64,000 nt of DNA, taken from NCBI RefSeq assembly GCF_963678635.1, contig NC_087069.1:51904938-51968937 (forward strand), in the 5' to 3' direction. Shown here one piece after another: positions 1-7,954 of the stretch. The notes below the pieces were generated by a model. The model was not told where the DNA came from, made no database searches, and saw nothing but the letters and a program-made list of their open reading frames with translations. How positions within the stretch are numbered: the first letter of the stretch is position 1; each line of letters starts with the position of its first letter. The DNA is from Symsagittifera roscoffensis. Taxonomy: Eukaryota; Xenacoelomorpha; Acoela; Convolutidae. A program made the translations under genes and the position numbers.

Positions 1-143
1 GAAAAAATTTCAGCTAACGTCACTTTTTTCCATTTTGAAATTGAAATAGTTATAATTTTGTGTTCTGAGCTATTTTCGTAATTGTCGTTCAAACAAATTA
101 TCAAAAAAAAGTTGAATTTGTTTTACCATTTTATTAACTCAAA

Positions 144-1430
144 ATGGATTTTGCTAATCAATCGAGTGTTAACGAAACTAATCTTGAAGTTCTAGAATCT
201 TCAATTCCCATTTGGTTCGTTTTGGGAAAAATCCTTCTTAACATTATTGGTATGCTTGGAAACTCGACGGTTGTTTTTATTTACCTGAAGAAGAAAGATT
301 TCAGACCGAGCGAGTGTTTCATTTTATCGATAGCCGTGATCGATTTCTGTTTTTCATTCATAAGTCTACTGTTATGGCTAGTTGAGGTCGCTTTTCACGT
401 GATAAGCGGCACTTTAAACAGTTCCCTTTACACATTTGTAACTTTTTATTCTTTATATTTGGTTTTTTGGATGAGTTTCAACCGCTATGTTGCAGTTGCC
501 CGACCTCTGGACTATATGTCCAGGTTCACAGCGCCAAAGGTTTATTCGATTTTAGGCGGGGGTTTCATTTTTGCCCTCATTTACGGCTTAACCCCGGTAT
601 GGTATTTCAATACAAGCAGCCCGACAACAATGCGAATTGTCGATGGATTCTACTATGCTTGTAAAGTTCTTTTTATGAGTATCGACATTGTGTTTATGTG
701 TGTTGTTTACACCAACGTAACCTATTTGGAGAAAAAACGTGCTGAAAAAGTCAACAAAAATAACTTCGACAAGCAAAAAAAGAGCTCCAATAATTCAAAT
801 CCGAAAAGCAGTTTGAAGCGAAAAAGCGATCAGCGAAACCAATGCAGCACCAGCTATGGATTCCAGGAATCAGTCGCAAACGAAAATGATACCAAAAAAG
901 GAGCATTTCGGTTTCTTTTTGGATTGAACTGTTTCTTTTCAAGTTGTGAAAATTGCAAAAATTGTTGTAAGGACGAAAATCAAAAACTTCAGTTATGGGA
1001 TAAAAACGAAAATGAAGACTTTGAAGGTGAAAATTGCAACGATGAAAATGATAAACTTTCTTCATCTCTAAGTTCACCATCAGCTGCTAATGTGAAAGGT
1101 CATTCGAGTTCAAAAACTGACAACAAAAAAGTCGGAGCCACAAGCGAGATTTCAAAACAAAATCATCATAAAAGCGAAAAGAAACAAACGAAAAAGCAAG
1201 CAAAACAACGTAAAAAACAACATGAAAAACAAAATGAAAAACAAAACGAGAAACATCAAGGAAAACAAACCGACAAAAACGAGACAGAAAACGATCCGGG
1301 CAAACTTTCTCCGAGTTGTAATGGGCATTTGCATACGAAGGTTATCAAAATAAGGGAGACGCTTCCAGATAGTGAAAAACTGAGAGGGAATTCCGAAGGT
1401 AATTTGATGAATTTAAAGCAGACAAGCTAG
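144..1430 (+). CDS. Rhodopsin-like GPCR fragment, copy 1 (exon 1)
   Basis: The ORF of 428 codons begins at an ATG. It shows five hydrophobic segments in class A receptor order: TM1 about residues 24-48 with a GNS motif, TM2 about 60-86 with the Asp of SIAVID, TM3 about 96-116 ending in NRY (a variant of DRY) before VAVARPL, TM4 about 134-156 and TM5 about 172-193. After TM5 the protein turns into a long Lys/Asn/Gln-rich hydrophilic tail, and TM6 and TM7 are not seen. A donor GT at 1399-1400 fits in phase with an acceptor ending at 2052, so the last ten codons to the stop at 1430 are probably intronic read-through. The ligand is unknown. A near-identical copy lies at 58155. Being a receptor-derived membrane protein is well supported; signalling ability is not. 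Confidence 0.75.
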   Translation: MDFANQSSVNETNLEVLESSIPIWFVLGKILLNIIGMLGNSTVVFIYLKKKDFRPSECFILSIAVIDFCFSFISLLLWLVEVAFHVISGTLNSSLYTFVTFYSLYLVFWMSFNRYVAVARPLDYMSRFTAPKVYSILGGGFIFALIYGLTPVWYFNTSSPTTMRIVDGFYYACKVLFMSIDIVFMCVVYTNVTYLEKKRAEKVNKNNFDKQKKSSNNSNPKSSLKRKSDQRNQCSTSYGFQESVANENDTKKGAFRFLFGLNCFFSSCENCKNCCKDENQKLQLWDKNENEDFEGENCNDENDKLSSSLSSPSAANVKGHSSSKTDNKKVGATSEISKQNHHKSEKKQTKKQAKQRKKQHEKQNEKQNEKHQGKQTDKNETENDPGKLSPSCNGHLHTKVIKIRETLPDSEKLRGNSEGNLMNLKQTS

Positions 1431-2052
1431 AAACATCTGAACACTTTTTGTTTTTTTTTTATCAAAAAGGCTTAATGATTATGCATCTCAATTAGAATCA
1501 GAATACAATGATTTGGTTTTAAGGCTGATTAAACTATTTCGTTTGATTATTTAGCAATTCCAAATACCAAGAAAAACAGAAGGAAAAATTCCGAGCAAAA
1601 AACCTTTTGATCAATTTGTATTTTTAAAAAACATATAAATAAGTGAGCATAGTTGGTAGCAAAAACGTCCCCGTGAAAAAATTAAATTGCATGAAAACTT
1701 TAACGGGGACACATTTTCAAAAATGGGTCATAATTGAAGACCTTAAGCGTTTCGAAACAAGAGAAAAACCGAACAGGATATAGCCCAAAAATGTTCGAAT
1801 GAAAGTGCTTTGTAGAATAATGTTCGTATATTTATAAAATCGTTTTCAAAATGTTTGCTTTAATTTAGCCGAGGAACTTTTGACCTCAAAACGAAAAACT
1901 GTTTTGTAAAATAATCATATAATCAGAAAATCGTTTTCAAAATGTTTGCTTTAAATTAGCCGAGGAACTTTTGACCTCAAACAAAAAATTTTGTAGAATA
2001 ATTTTCAGATAATCATAGAATCGTTTCTAAAATGTCTGCTTTAAATTAACAG
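1399..2052 (+). other. Intron of GPCR copy 1, with three ~90-bp repeats
   Basis: This is a proposed GT-AG intron. The donor is GAAG|GTAATT and the acceptor is TTAACAG at 2047-2052; joining them keeps the reading frame (one base plus two bases of a Glu codon). The 3' half holds three direct repeats with a period of about 90 bp; their shared core starts at 1841, 1932 and 2022. Each repeat ends in an acceptor-like TTTAR-TTAG/ACAG followed by GAGGARCTTTTGAC, so the acceptor and exon start are present in triplicate. The intron also has a perfect 8-bp inverted repeat, GTCCCCGT at 1667-1674 and ACGGGGAC at 1703-1710. Confidence 0.5.
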
Positions 2053-2255
2053 AGGAGCTTTTGACATCAAAACAACCCGAGTTGAAATCTTCCGTTCCGA
2101 GCAAAAAGGGCTTGGAAATCGTGGAAAATGAAGACGACAAAGACATACAAATTGGCGTGAGCAATGTTCAGATTGAAGTCAACGATTGCAACGGAAATTC
2201 AATCCCGATTCGCACACTGCAAAACGGGTCAGTTTTAGTTGAAAAAAATCAATAA
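2053..2255 (+). CDS. Probable exon 2 of GPCR copy 1 (C-terminal tail)
   Basis: The frame is open from the acceptor at 2052 to a TAA at 2253-2255. It has no ATG near its start, as expected for an internal exon. It encodes about 67 hydrophilic residues rich in Glu, Asp, Lys and Asn with no membrane segment, so it would extend the cytoplasmic tail. The same frame is exactly conserved at 60064-60266. I recognise no domain. Confidence 0.45.
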
Positions 2256-3757
2256 TTGTGACATTTCTATTGTATTTCACTGATTTGACACACTGTAACA
2301 TGCCTTATAAGATTTGCTCATGCAACTGATAACTTAAAGAAGACAAAATCTAAAAAATTGCAAACTTTTTCAACAACTCCGAATGATTTTTCATTTCTAG
2401 ATGATTCTTTTTTGAATAAAACTATTTAGATTTTTGTTGCTGTTGATTCGACCAAATTAAGAAAAATTTTTTAAAAAATCATCCAAATTACGAAATGGAT
2501 TTATGAAGAACAAGCCAAACTTACAAGTGAACTTTTTAAGTTACTTAAAAAAAATTAAACAGAATCTTTCGACCGCTTACGGCTCATCGTTCTTTTTGTG
2601 CTTTTTCCTGGCTTCACATAAAATAAAAATGAGCCCCGTTATTGATAATTGTACATTTACCCATATTTTGAGTAGTTGTTCTTCTTGATACAAAGCAATT
2701 GAAAAACGTAATTGAAATGAAGTTTCAATCGTTTTGAATCAAAATACACTTGAAGGAGCTGTGATTTTTCAGTATAGAAATTTAATGCAATTTTTGACCG
2801 CATAAGGGTCAGACTAGAGATTTTTACATCAAATTTCCAGATTTGCTAGCCCCGTATCACTGAGATGCAGTAGTTCTTAATAAAAAGGAAACATTTCAAG
2901 GATTTTAATTAACTGATAAAAATTCAATTTAAAAATGCATAACAAGGGAATATAATGCAAACTTATCATATAACTACACCTAGAGGCAGGCGCAGACCGT
3001 GGTTTTTCGCTAAGGGAAGGATTTTGAAAATCAATTTGCTGATCTTTATTTAAATTGACCGAACATAAATTCTTATCTCTCCTGAAAACTAATAAAAATG
3101 CTGCTTTGCAAAAACAAATTAACAAAAAACATACCAATTATGATTTTCAAAGCTTTTTTTTAAACAAATCTTAGACCTTAGAATAAAAAAACTTTATCGT
3201 TTCCCGAATTTTCTCATCACATTTAATGTTTTTTTGAATCCAGAGGCTTCATAAAAAGTAAAACGTTCAAAAAAGATAACTTAATCCCCCTGAAACCGGC
3301 TTTTGAAATTCACAATAGTTTTTCTAATTTCAACAGAAGAAAAGTAATTTGGGTTTCAACCTTTGTTTTATGCTTAGACATAATATTAAGTTGCCTATTT
3401 TTGATCTGCATGATAAAAAACTTTCTGATTCTTTAACACTTTTCGTTGCATATAAGATTATGTCCACTTCTTTTGCTGTTAGCACTGGTTTTGAAATTAG
3501 CTACAAAATTTTTCCTCTAAACATTTTTGCCGACAAAACCCGCACGTGATGAGTTACGTGCTACATAAAAGTTCAGCTGCAAGGGTGGCTTTTGCACATT
3601 TAGAACAGAGATAGCGTACATACTTGAGACGACAAAAGTGCTATATTCAATTCCTGTCCAAACTTTTTTTCAATTTGAATTTTTCCTTGGAAAATTTTGA
3701 AGCTTAATTTTTTTTGGCTTCTCCAAAAAAATTTTTCCCTAGTCTAAACAGTAGTAT
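2256..3757. other. 3' flank of GPCR copy 1, no gene seen
   Basis: AT-rich DNA with only short unsupported frames. It is homologous to 60267-61728, with many substitutions and small indels after about 2308, and homology stops after 3750. The Polinton begins just beyond, at 3758. Confidence 0.6.
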
Positions 3758-3964
3758 AGTAAAAGTGGCTAGGAAAATGACCACTTTTAACCCCCCCCCT
3801 TTTTTTCGATGTGCCGTTGTACTTACCACTTTTAACCCCCAAAGGGGTTAAAGCCCCTACTTTTTCGGGCACGCATGTTTTAAGGGGGGTTAAAATTGGT
3901 AATTTTCCAGCCACTTTATGGAAACGGGAAGGAATTAAGTTTTGGTTGGTGCATGTTTTCCCTT
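3758..3964 (+). repeat. Left terminal inverted repeat of Polinton
   Basis: It begins AGTAAAAGTGGCTAGG and matches the reverse complement of 22245-22452 with few differences. It contains C-rich and G-rich runs (TTTAACCCCC and its inverse), so the repeat has internal inverted symmetry as well. Homology stops after TTTTCCCTT near 3964. Confidence 0.9.
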
Positions 3965-4334
3965 CTAAAGTTTGGGGGTATTGGCTTGTTTACATGTAAA
4001 ATGACGTTATATACAACCAAACTATATGGTATATAGGAAAGCCAAGATTTTGGCAGCGTAGCTTAACTGTTGGCTGCGGTGATCGATTTTCTTTCGAAAA
4101 TGCATGTTTTATTGCTGAATCTCGAAGAAAGGAAAATTCGTCAAGTGCGGCGGCCGCCACCTCTATTTAGGCAAAAATTAATAATCTATTTGAACAAAAT
4201 AAGAATCACTTACCCGAAAGTTGATGATGACACAGTTGATGAATGATTGTAAAAAGAAAATAAGAAATGGGGGATAATGAGGAAGGGGACTAAAAAAATA
4301 AAATTTGGTAAAAAAAAAAAAAAAAACCTCTTCT
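3965..4334. other. Left subterminal region of Polinton, no gene
   Basis: Non-coding. It ends with a run of 17 A (4310-4326) next to the 3' end of the minus-strand gene. No promoter element is recognised. Confidence 0.5.
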
Positions 4335-4348
4335 TTATTGGAAGAGGT
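4310..4348 (-). terminator. Hairpin with AATAAA loop and T17 tract
   Basis: On the minus strand, a perfect 8-bp stem (ACCTCTTC / GAAGAGGT) encloses the loop CAATAAA, followed directly by 17 T. The loop holds both the TAA stop of the 108-aa gene and a canonical AATAAA. The form resembles an intrinsic terminator, or a poly(A) site presented in a loop. Its function is inferred. Confidence 0.45.
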
Positions 4349-4661
4349 ATGAATAAATGGAAACGGCTGGGCTGTCCATCAGCACCAGCAGGTCAGAAGC
4401 CCTGTAGGCAATCCAACCCCCGAGGGCGACCACGTCCCTGAGTTGCTCAGAGAGGAGTTCCCACTCGGGCGACCCAGGGAGGTAAGTCCGGGGAAGGGGT
4501 TTCCCCTTGGCCCACTGGCGTGGCTTGACCCAGAGCTCCTTCACCACTAATGCCTCAGGATCGAGCCCAGCCATATATCTAACGTGGATTTCCTCCACAG
4601 GAATATTGATAAGCTCTAACCCCCCGAAAGGAATTTTAACTGTTTCCAGGTATGAAGGCAT
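4335..4661 (-). CDS. Unknown 108-aa Polinton left-end protein
   Basis: The ORF runs from an ATG at 4661 to a TAA at 4335-4337. I recognise no family. The product is rich in Pro, Leu, Trp and Glu (for example ELWVKPRQWAKG), with no signal peptide or clear membrane segment. The base composition is visibly richer in G+C than the surrounding DNA and the other Polinton genes, which hints at a different origin. It is the only left-arm gene on the minus strand and is transcribed towards the left terminus. The stop codon lies inside a hairpin loop (see 4310-4348). Confidence 0.55.
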   Translation of the reverse strand: MPSYLETVKIPFGGLELINIPVEEIHVRYMAGLDPEALVVKELWVKPRQWAKGKPLPRTYLPGSPEWELLSEQLRDVVALGGWIAYRASDLLVLMDSPAVSIYSYLFQ

Positions 4662-5156
4662 CTAAAACAAGCAAATTAACATTTTAAATCACATGAAATT
4701 GTTCATCAAATAAAATTTTTTGGAACAGTAGGTTTTGGAAGGTAATAATTGTGCTAAACTTTCTCTAAATTTTCCCCGAGTTTAAAATACGCTTATCACG
4801 AAAACACAGACAGAATAAATTGTACTTTTAGCTGCGTGTTATTTTCAACCAGTTTAGAAATTTTGAGTTTGATTTGGAAACAAAAACTGGTAAAAACATT
4901 TGATTTGTCGAATACTACTTTTGAAAATGAATAGATTTGACTTCTTGTTTGACTTTGTCACTAAGCTGATTGTAAGAAAAAATAAAGCGCAGACTGAAAA
5001 TATATGTTTACTAAAATGTTAAAAATATATCAAAAAGGCTGATGGACTAATTCAATGTATATCACCGAGTTGTAGATATCAGCTGTTGGCATCTAAACGG
5101 TTACTTTTATTTCCACTGTTTTGAAATTCAGCAGGCTCAAAGAGTGTTGGAAAAAA
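4662..5156. promoter_or_regulatory. Divergent intergenic region in Polinton left arm
   Basis: About 500 bp lie between the minus-strand 108-aa gene and the plus-strand gene array, so promoters for both directions should sit here. It is AT-rich and I see no convincing TATA box or repeat. Confidence 0.3.
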
Positions 5157-5594
5157 ATGAAATTGGAAAAACGTAGAGTTACCTCAACAGACTTGGAAAT
5201 CATTCATGAGATTTATTTGACTGTGAAAAAAACCTATCCGGAAAATTCTGACCGTCGGAATTACTTTCTGGCTGCATGTTCTCTGTTTTTCTTTTCCAGT
5301 GAAAACGAATTAAATTATGACGTAGCTATTAAACTTAGACCATATGGAGGTCTTATTGGCATAGACGACTCTTCCTTGGACAAATATTTAAAAGATTCAA
5401 AAATACTACGTCTGCATGCAATTTTGCATGACGCTGCAGGTTTTGTTGACGAAGTTTACAACACGGGTCCCACTTACTGCTATATGTTACCCTGGAAGTG
5501 TAACAGCAGTCTGATTGGTCATTTGAGCGGTATTACTTTCTGTTTATTCGTCAAACTAACCAGACCAGAACTCTATCAGTTATTAGAATGTTGA
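5157..5594 (+). CDS. Unknown Polinton protein, ~145 aa
   Basis: I start it at the ATG at 5157; the frame is open from 5121 but the upstream codon is TTG. The product is mixed alpha/beta-like with Cys and Tyr clusters near the C-terminus (TYCYMLPWKC), and I recognise no family. Its end overlaps the start of the next gene by 7 bp, which places it in the left-arm plus-strand array. Confidence 0.5.
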   Translation: MKLEKRRVTSTDLEIIHEIYLTVKKTYPENSDRRNYFLAACSLFFFSSENELNYDVAIKLRPYGGLIGIDDSSLDKYLKDSKILRLHAILHDAAGFVDEVYNTGPTYCYMLPWKCNSSLIGHLSGITFCLFVKLTRPELYQLLEC

Positions 5595-6160
5595 GCGAAC
5601 GATCAGTCGTCATAGATTTGGAAGGATTTCGCTATAAAAAAAGTAACTTTATAGTTAAAGAAATAGCCATTACGACTTCTGAATATAGTGACTCTCTTAT
5701 TTTTCTACCTCCAGTCCCTTTCAACTCACTACCCAAAGCTGAACAAAAAGCGTACAACTGGTTAACACAATACTTGCACGGAATTCACTGGGAAAGCGGA
5801 GATTATTTATATTTAAACCTTAATCAGATTATTCAAAGTTTTGTTTTGAGAAATCCTAACGCTGTATTTTACGCCAAAGGAAAAGAGAAGGCTGAACTCC
5901 TTGCAAAGTACTTGGATCGAGAAGTTGTGAATCTTGATGAATTGGGTTGCCCGAGAATTGAAAACTTACATTTAAAGAATTATCCATCCTGCAATAGACA
6001 TTTACAACCTAATTATAACTCTAGGAATCACTGTTCCCTGAAAAAAACGAAGGTTTTTTTTGATTGGCTGACAAATGAGCAACAACGAAAGACTAGCAAA
6101 AGCGGAGACGTACCTATCTCCAAATTTAGTGTTCTTGGCTTGGATGACACCAGAGAGTGA
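5588..6160 (+). CDS. Exonuclease-like (RNase H fold) Polinton protein
   Basis: 190 aa from an ATG. The N-terminus VIDLEGFR followed by FIVKEIAI resembles the first motif (D-x-E) of DEDD-type 3'-5' exonucleases. Further conserved-looking elements are GIHWESGD, FYAKGKEKAELL and the pattern LDELGCP...C..H, seen in exonuclease-like proteins linked to invertebrate mobile elements. I cannot fix the remaining catalytic acids. It overlaps the ORF before it and the ORF after it in other frames. A role in processing DNA ends or replication intermediates is an inference. Confidence 0.5.
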   Translation: MLSERSVVIDLEGFRYKKSNFIVKEIAITTSEYSDSLIFLPPVPFNSLPKAEQKAYNWLTQYLHGIHWESGDYLYLNLNQIIQSFVLRNPNAVFYAKGKEKAELLAKYLDREVVNLDELGCPRIENLHLKNYPSCNRHLQPNYNSRNHCSLKKTKVFFDWLTNEQQRKTSKSGDVPISKFSVLGLDDTRE

Positions 6161-6416
6161 TATCAAAGTAACTTTGACCAGAACAGAACAAATCAATTGC
6201 CGAGGTCAAGTTGTGCAGCGGAAAGGACAAATTACTCTCTCAGGAGACGAATTGACTATTTTAAGAAATTTTTTCCCAGTGATTGACCAATTCATCTATT
6301 TTCAACGACACAAGTTTAGTCAAAATGTTGGCCAACAAACGAGGAGTATGTCTTCCCAGGCTAGTCTTAGTGCCCAAACGTCAACCCGGAGTTCAAATGG
6401 ATCTTCAAAGCAGTGA
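6075..6416 (+). CDS. Small unknown Polinton ORF, 113 aa
   Basis: ATG start inside the 3' end of the exonuclease-like gene (overlap 86 bp, different frame). The C-terminal third is Ser/Gln/Thr-rich (about residues 85-113), typical of a flexible tail. No family is recognised. The overlaps make it possible that only part of the frame is used. Confidence 0.4.
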   Translation: MSNNERLAKAETYLSPNLVFLAWMTPESDIKVTLTRTEQINCRGQVVQRKGQITLSGDELTILRNFFPVIDQFIYFQRHKFSQNVGQQTRSMSSQASLSAQTSTRSSNGSSKQ

Positions 6417-6600
6417 CCTACCTGAGGAAGTTCAGAAACTAGTAAAAGAGAACTCTGTAAAGAAAGTTGTATTTCATGCAAAAACTGAATATGTGCCAGC
6501 CAATTATGTTGTGGAAATGCTGCATGACAATGACAATGACATAACTAATGACTCTAGAAGTTATACTCGATACGAGATTTTTTATTGTTCTGAAATATAG
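6325..6600 (+). CDS. Small unknown Polinton ORF, ~91 aa
   Basis: Taken from the ATG at 6325; the frame is open from 6283. It overlaps the previous ORF. The product has a short basic N-terminus and a central segment VKKVVFHAKTEYVPANYVV suggesting beta strands. Unrecognised. Confidence 0.35.
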   Translation: MLANKRGVCLPRLVLVPKRQPGVQMDLQSSDLPEEVQKLVKENSVKKVVFHAKTEYVPANYVVEMLHDNDNDITNDSRSYTRYEIFYCSEI

Positions 6601-6719
6601 ATAATACATATTTTATGACAAGAACACATTTTTTTCATTCTCATTAAGAAACTAGTGTTATAGATAGAGAGGAGTTAGAAAGAATCAGTTAGAGAGAGAA
6701 ATATAAATCGAACAACTGA

Positions 6720-6998
6720 ATGACTGAATTAGCTATTGATGAGCCTGATGCTACTATAGTTACAGATTTTGCTTATGATCAAACAAACACTGAACAAAAA
6801 TCTTGGAAGTTTTGTAATGATGTTACAGTCCCCAGATCAGAAGTAGTTTTTATGTCTCAAATGATTTTAATTTTCATTTTACTTACTTTTTGCATCTATA
6901 AACTTTCTTGGACGCAAATAAGCTGTGAAGAAACGTCAGTTTGGTTTTCAATATTGTCTGGTTTAGTTGGGTACGTGCTACCAAACCCAAGGATATGA
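6720..6998 (+). CDS. Small membrane protein conserved in Polintons
   Basis: 92 aa from an ATG. An acidic N-terminal half leads into a hydrophobic helix about residues 43-62 (FMSQMILIFILLTFCIYKL) and a second hydrophobic segment ending WFSILSGLVGYVLPNP. This pattern of SQ-plus-helix and LLSS-x-GY-LPNP is familiar to me from small ORFs next to Polinton ATPases in invertebrate genomes. The stop TGA overlaps the ATPase start as ATGA, so the two are probably expressed together. The role is unknown; it may be a virion or host-membrane component. Confidence 0.6.
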   Translation: MTELAIDEPDATIVTDFAYDQTNTEQKSWKFCNDVTVPRSEVVFMSQMILIFILLTFCIYKLSWTQISCEETSVWFSILSGLVGYVLPNPRI

Positions 6999-7717
6999 AT
7001 AAAATTATTGATACGTCGACAAGACTGTTTATGGCAGTTGTAGGACCGTCAGGATCCGGAAAAACAGAGTTGATTTTCAAGCTATTGACAGGAAGATCAT
7101 TTTATCCCAAATTTGAAAGAGTGTTATTTTTTTACAAAGATATTCAACCTGTAGTTATGGACGAGTTAAACGCTCGCAGAATTCATATAGAATTTGTAAA
7201 ATTTGACGGATTCGATCGTTTGAGAAACATTGAAAACATTCTGTTAGTGTTTGATGACTCATGCGAAGAAATATACAATGATAAAGAATTCGTTAAATTA
7301 GCAACAGCAGGAAGACACAGGGGCTTAGATGTTATTTATGTCAAACATAATTTATTCCAACAAAGCCGATGGTCCCGAACTATTGATTTGAACACATCTC
7401 ACATCATTTTATTCAAATCACCTCGTGATATTCAGCAACTTGATCACCTCGGAAGGCAACTTAATGCACCTAAATTCTTACGTCAATCGTATGAACTGGC
7501 TACAAAGGACAGCTTTGGACATCTATTAATAGATTTAGATCCCCGAACATCAGACTGTCTCAGATACTGTTCAAACATAATACCACCTGGTCCGTCAATT
7601 TTCTATTTACCTTTAGATAAAGCAGAAGCGACACCCATCACAAATGAACGCGAAAAAATTATTTATTCTGCAACACATGGTACAGTTGAACCGAACTCAA
7701 CTACGAGGCTTCATTAG
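6995..7717 (+). CDS. FtsK/A32-like genome packaging ATPase
   Basis: 240 aa from the ATG at 6995; the frame is open from 6941. Walker A is GPSGSGKT at residues 17-24 and Walker B is ILLVFDDS at 82-89, followed by a GRHRGLDVIYV segment and the QSRWSRTIDLN region typical of Polinton and NCLDV A32-type ATPases. It should drive DNA into the capsid. The reading frame is intact with no missing core motif. The start overlaps the upstream membrane-protein stop by 4 bp and the 3' end overlaps the next ORF. Confidence 0.9.
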   Translation: MNKIIDTSTRLFMAVVGPSGSGKTELIFKLLTGRSFYPKFERVLFFYKDIQPVVMDELNARRIHIEFVKFDGFDRLRNIENILLVFDDSCEEIYNDKEFVKLATAGRHRGLDVIYVKHNLFQQSRWSRTIDLNTSHIILFKSPRDIQQLDHLGRQLNAPKFLRQSYELATKDSFGHLLIDLDPRTSDCLRYCSNIIPPGPSIFYLPLDKAEATPITNEREKIIYSATHGTVEPNSTTRLH

Positions 7718-7952
7718 AAAAAAAACATCAAATAGTCAAATCATATCAGTTGTTTGCGAATGCTTGCTCAATGTAGTCAACGGAAATGTGCCTGTCAGTA
7801 TCCCAAACCTCAATAAATTTGAAACAGCATACAAAATTTTAATCAATCCAAAAACGAGTCCTGAAAAAAAACGAGCTATTATACTGAGCAAACAAGGATT
7901 TTATCTAATCAGACAAATACTTTATTTTTGCTTCAAGTATTTGACTGCATAG
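7644..7952 (+). CDS. Small Polinton protein with basic core, 102 aa
   Basis: Begins at an ATG inside the ATPase 3' end. The sequence has VVCECLLNVVNGNVP near residues 36-50, then a basic EKKRAIILSKQGFYLI segment leading to a hydrophobic C-terminus. Short proteins of this shape (basic helix, then K-R-x-L-x-x-x-G-x-x-L) recur after Polinton ATPases. Function not known. Confidence 0.5.
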   Translation: MNAKKLFILQHMVQLNRTQLRGFIRKKTSNSQIISVVCECLLNVVNGNVPVSIPNLNKFETAYKILINPKTSPEKKRAIILSKQGFYLIRQILYFCFKYLTA

Positions 7953-7954
7953 AA

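Noticed and set aside
588-1334. Minus-strand ORFs inside the receptor gene (also at 58599-59345)
   Set aside because: Opposite-strand frames of real coding sequence with no domain; they mirror the A/T-rich composition of the sense tail.
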